Part shown: positions 62,926-64,000 of the stretch, one piece after another
Layout: each line of letters starts with the position of its first letter
Position numbering within the stretch: the first letter of the stretch is position 1
Source of the DNA: JBDHXE01 sp035445085
GTDB taxonomy: Bacteria; Bacteroidota; Ignavibacteria; Kapaibacteriales; UBA2268
Length of the DNA stretch: 64,000 bases
NCBI GenBank assembly: GCA_035445085.1
Contig: DAOMQA010000010.1
Span: 30,915 to 94,914 of the forward strand
Direction of reading: 5' to 3'
Translations under genes and position numbers: made by a program
Notes under the pieces: generated by a model
Seen by the model: only the letters and a program-made list of their open reading frames with translations
Database searches by the model: none
What the model was told of the DNA's origin: nothing

Positions 62926-62956
62926 TTTGTAAATATGAACGAATATGCTATTTTTG
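62926..62956 (+). promoter_or_regulatory. Promoter upstream of the TetR-like gene
   Basis: TTTG at 62926-62929, a 19-base gap and TATTTTTG at 62949-62956 match the Bacteroidota consensus. The transcript would start near 62962 and have a ~150-base 5' leader before the ATG at 63115. In it GCTATTC (63034-63040) and GAATAGC (63044-63050) form a hairpin with a three-base loop. Confidence 0.65.
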
Positions 62957-63114
62957 TAACATTGTTATTAAAATATGCGAGGCGTTTATGTTTTTTATAT
63001 CTGTTCAGTTGAAAATTCTTTGCATTATTCGTTGCTATTCAAAGAATAGCCTTGCAAACGGTAACTAATATTAAGAGTTTTTAAACAAATATTTTAAAAT
63101 AAATAGAGAAAGAA

Positions 63115-63645
63115 ATGGAAAATAATATAAAAGAAGAAAGGATTAAGGGGTATTTTATAAATGCCGCTAAGGAAATAATAAGGGGAGAGGGAATAGTAGC
63201 CTTAAATGTAAGAAATATTGCTGAAAGGGCAGCATATTCACCAGCTACTCTGTATGCGTATTTTAAGGATTTAAACGACCTAATAAAGGAATGTGTAGAT
63301 AGTTTTATTAATGAATTTAGTGATTATTTGGTAGAGGAAATGAAGAGTAATAAAGATAACTTTTATAAGGCTTATTACACTTATTATACTCGTTACTTTA
63401 TTCAGTATGCAGGGATATACCAATTATTATTTATTGAAGCTAACCCAATCTTAAAGAATAATACTACGTTAGCCTTAAAAATTATGAATATTCCTAAAAA
63501 AATTAATCCTACATACCAATATGTTGATGATCAGTATTATTATGCAGTTAACGGACTGTTATTAATTTATATGAACAGAAATAATGCTATGTCGTTCGCT
63601 GATTTTAACATAGAACTAAGTAAGATTTTGGGAACTGACCGTTAA
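63115..63645 (+). CDS. TetR-family transcriptional regulator
   Basis: 176 residues. N-terminal helix-turn-helix of the TetR family: RIKGYFINAAKEIIRGEGIVALNVRNIAERAAYSPATLYAYFKDLNDLIKE. The rest is a helical ligand and dimer domain, with aromatic-rich segments (YYTYYTRYFIQYAGIYQLLF) that could line a hydrophobic pocket. The effector is unknown. It may regulate neighbours such as the thioredoxin-like gene, but no operator was identified. A promoter and hairpin-bearing leader precede it. A 208-base gap to the tRNA follows with only the tRNA promoter recognised. Confidence 0.88.
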   Translation: MENNIKEERIKGYFINAAKEIIRGEGIVALNVRNIAERAAYSPATLYAYFKDLNDLIKECVDSFINEFSDYLVEEMKSNKDNFYKAYYTYYTRYFIQYAGIYQLLFIEANPILKNNTTLALKIMNIPKKINPTYQYVDDQYYYAVNGLLLIYMNRNNAMSFADFNIELSKILGTDR

Positions 63646-63808
63646 TATTATATTGTTGTTATGTTCTTATAAGAAAATAAATTATTTTTAACTTTAAGAC
63701 TTTCATTGAGAACGCACTTATACATCTATTATATAACGCTGTTAGCAAATATGTTGTGAAAGTGAGATGAAAATAATTTTAGAAATCTTAAGAAAAATAA
63801 AAAAAACA

Positions 63809-63840
63809 TTTGGATATTACCGTAAAGTACACTACTTTTG
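63809..63840 (+). promoter_or_regulatory. Promoter of the tRNA-Leu gene
   Basis: TTTG at 63809-63812, a 20-base gap and TACTTTTG at 63833-63840, giving a start near 63847, seven bases before the tRNA. This is the clearest promoter for a known RNA in the window. Confidence 0.75.
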
Positions 63841-63853
63841 TAATCCTATCAGT

Positions 63854-63938
63854 GCTCGGATGGCGGAACTGGTAGACGCACAGGACTTAAAATCCTGTGA
63901 ACAATATGTTCGTGAGGGTTCAAGTCCCTCTCCGAGTA
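63854..63938 (+). tRNA. tRNA-Leu (anticodon TAA)
   Basis: 85-base class II tRNA. The acceptor GCTCGGA pairs with TCCGAGT (one G-T pair). The anticodon stem CAGGA/TCCTG holds the loop CTTAAAA with anticodon TAA, reading TTA. The variable arm and the T arm (GAGGG-TTCAAGT-CCCTC) are intact. CCA is not encoded. It has a promoter upstream and a terminator hairpin downstream. Confidence 0.96.
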
Positions 63939-63944
63939 CAAAAG

Positions 63945-63988
63945 AGAGGCTGTCTCATGACAATGATACAGCTTCTTATTTTTTTATA
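63945..63988 (+). terminator. Terminator after tRNA-Leu
   Basis: GAGGCTGT (63946-63953) pairs with ACAGCTTC (63968-63975) with one G-T pair, an inner CAT/ATG pair, then a run of T residues. Confidence 0.75.
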
Positions 63989-64000
63989 GAAAAAATGAAT

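Noticed and set aside
49227..63988. Shared mobile element suggested by similar GGCTGT hairpins at 49227 and 63946
   Set aside because: Both work as ordinary terminators and similarity is limited to a few bases.

Overview
The window is very AT-rich and its coding is dense on both strands. Gene content points to the Bacteroidota/Chlorobiota (FCB) superphylum, and the mix fits Ignavibacteria- or Kapabacteria-like lineages better than classical Bacteroidetes; this placement is inference. Supporting evidence: two secreted proteins with type IX secretion-like C-terminal domains, several Omp85-type or other outer-membrane barrels and lipoproteins, and promoters of the TTTG/TTG-N19-TAnnTTTG type (clear before the tRNA-Leu and a tetR-like gene).

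Layout. 1-4 kb: end of an RNase E/G gene, then dxr, rseP and surE. 3.6-7.6 kb: a four-gene signalling block (small HD-GYP-associated-like protein, HDOD protein, GAF/PAS histidine kinase, REC-kinase hybrid). 7.7-20 kb: pyrophosphatase, DnaJ-type co-chaperone, VanX-like dipeptidase, two T9SS-type cargo proteins, an MFS transporter, queF-queD, PAP2 phosphatase and a TamA/BamA-like barrel. 20-29 kb: UmuD-like protease, recR operon with two lipoproteins, pspA, UDP-xylose synthase, sixA, an LCP-family protein and lon. 29-35 kb: glycosyltransferase, glucan phosphorylase, Sua5, and HPr plus enzyme I with no visible EII.

34.8-44.4 kb is the accessory core: a type II-C CRISPR-Cas locus. cas9-cas1-cas2 run leftward. 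Beyond cas2 lies an array of 40 repeats (36 bp) and 39 spacers of about 30 bp. A tracrRNA with its own terminator is divergent from cas9. One further intact repeat lies about 2 kb away, next to ptsI. Between it and the main array sits a complete EcoRI-type restriction-modification system, so the array seems split by (or to have captured) the R-M cassette. Each repeat carries a TTG-N19-TATATTTG promoter-like element, and the array ends in a rightward terminator that uses the last repeat's end. This suggests rightward transcription, convergent with cas. Seven spacers encode, in the same strand sense, pieces of a W-x-[DN]-G repeat protein, which suggests repeated acquisition from one repetitive foreign gene family.

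44.6-64 kb returns to housekeeping and envelope genes: a TPR protein, a metalloprotease-propeller-barrel fusion, nagZ, glycosyltransferases, purB, tsaB, mfd, hflX, a YgjP-like metallopeptidase, rimM-trmD, a metallophosphoesterase, a thioredoxin-like protein, a TetR-family regulator and tRNA-Leu(TAA).
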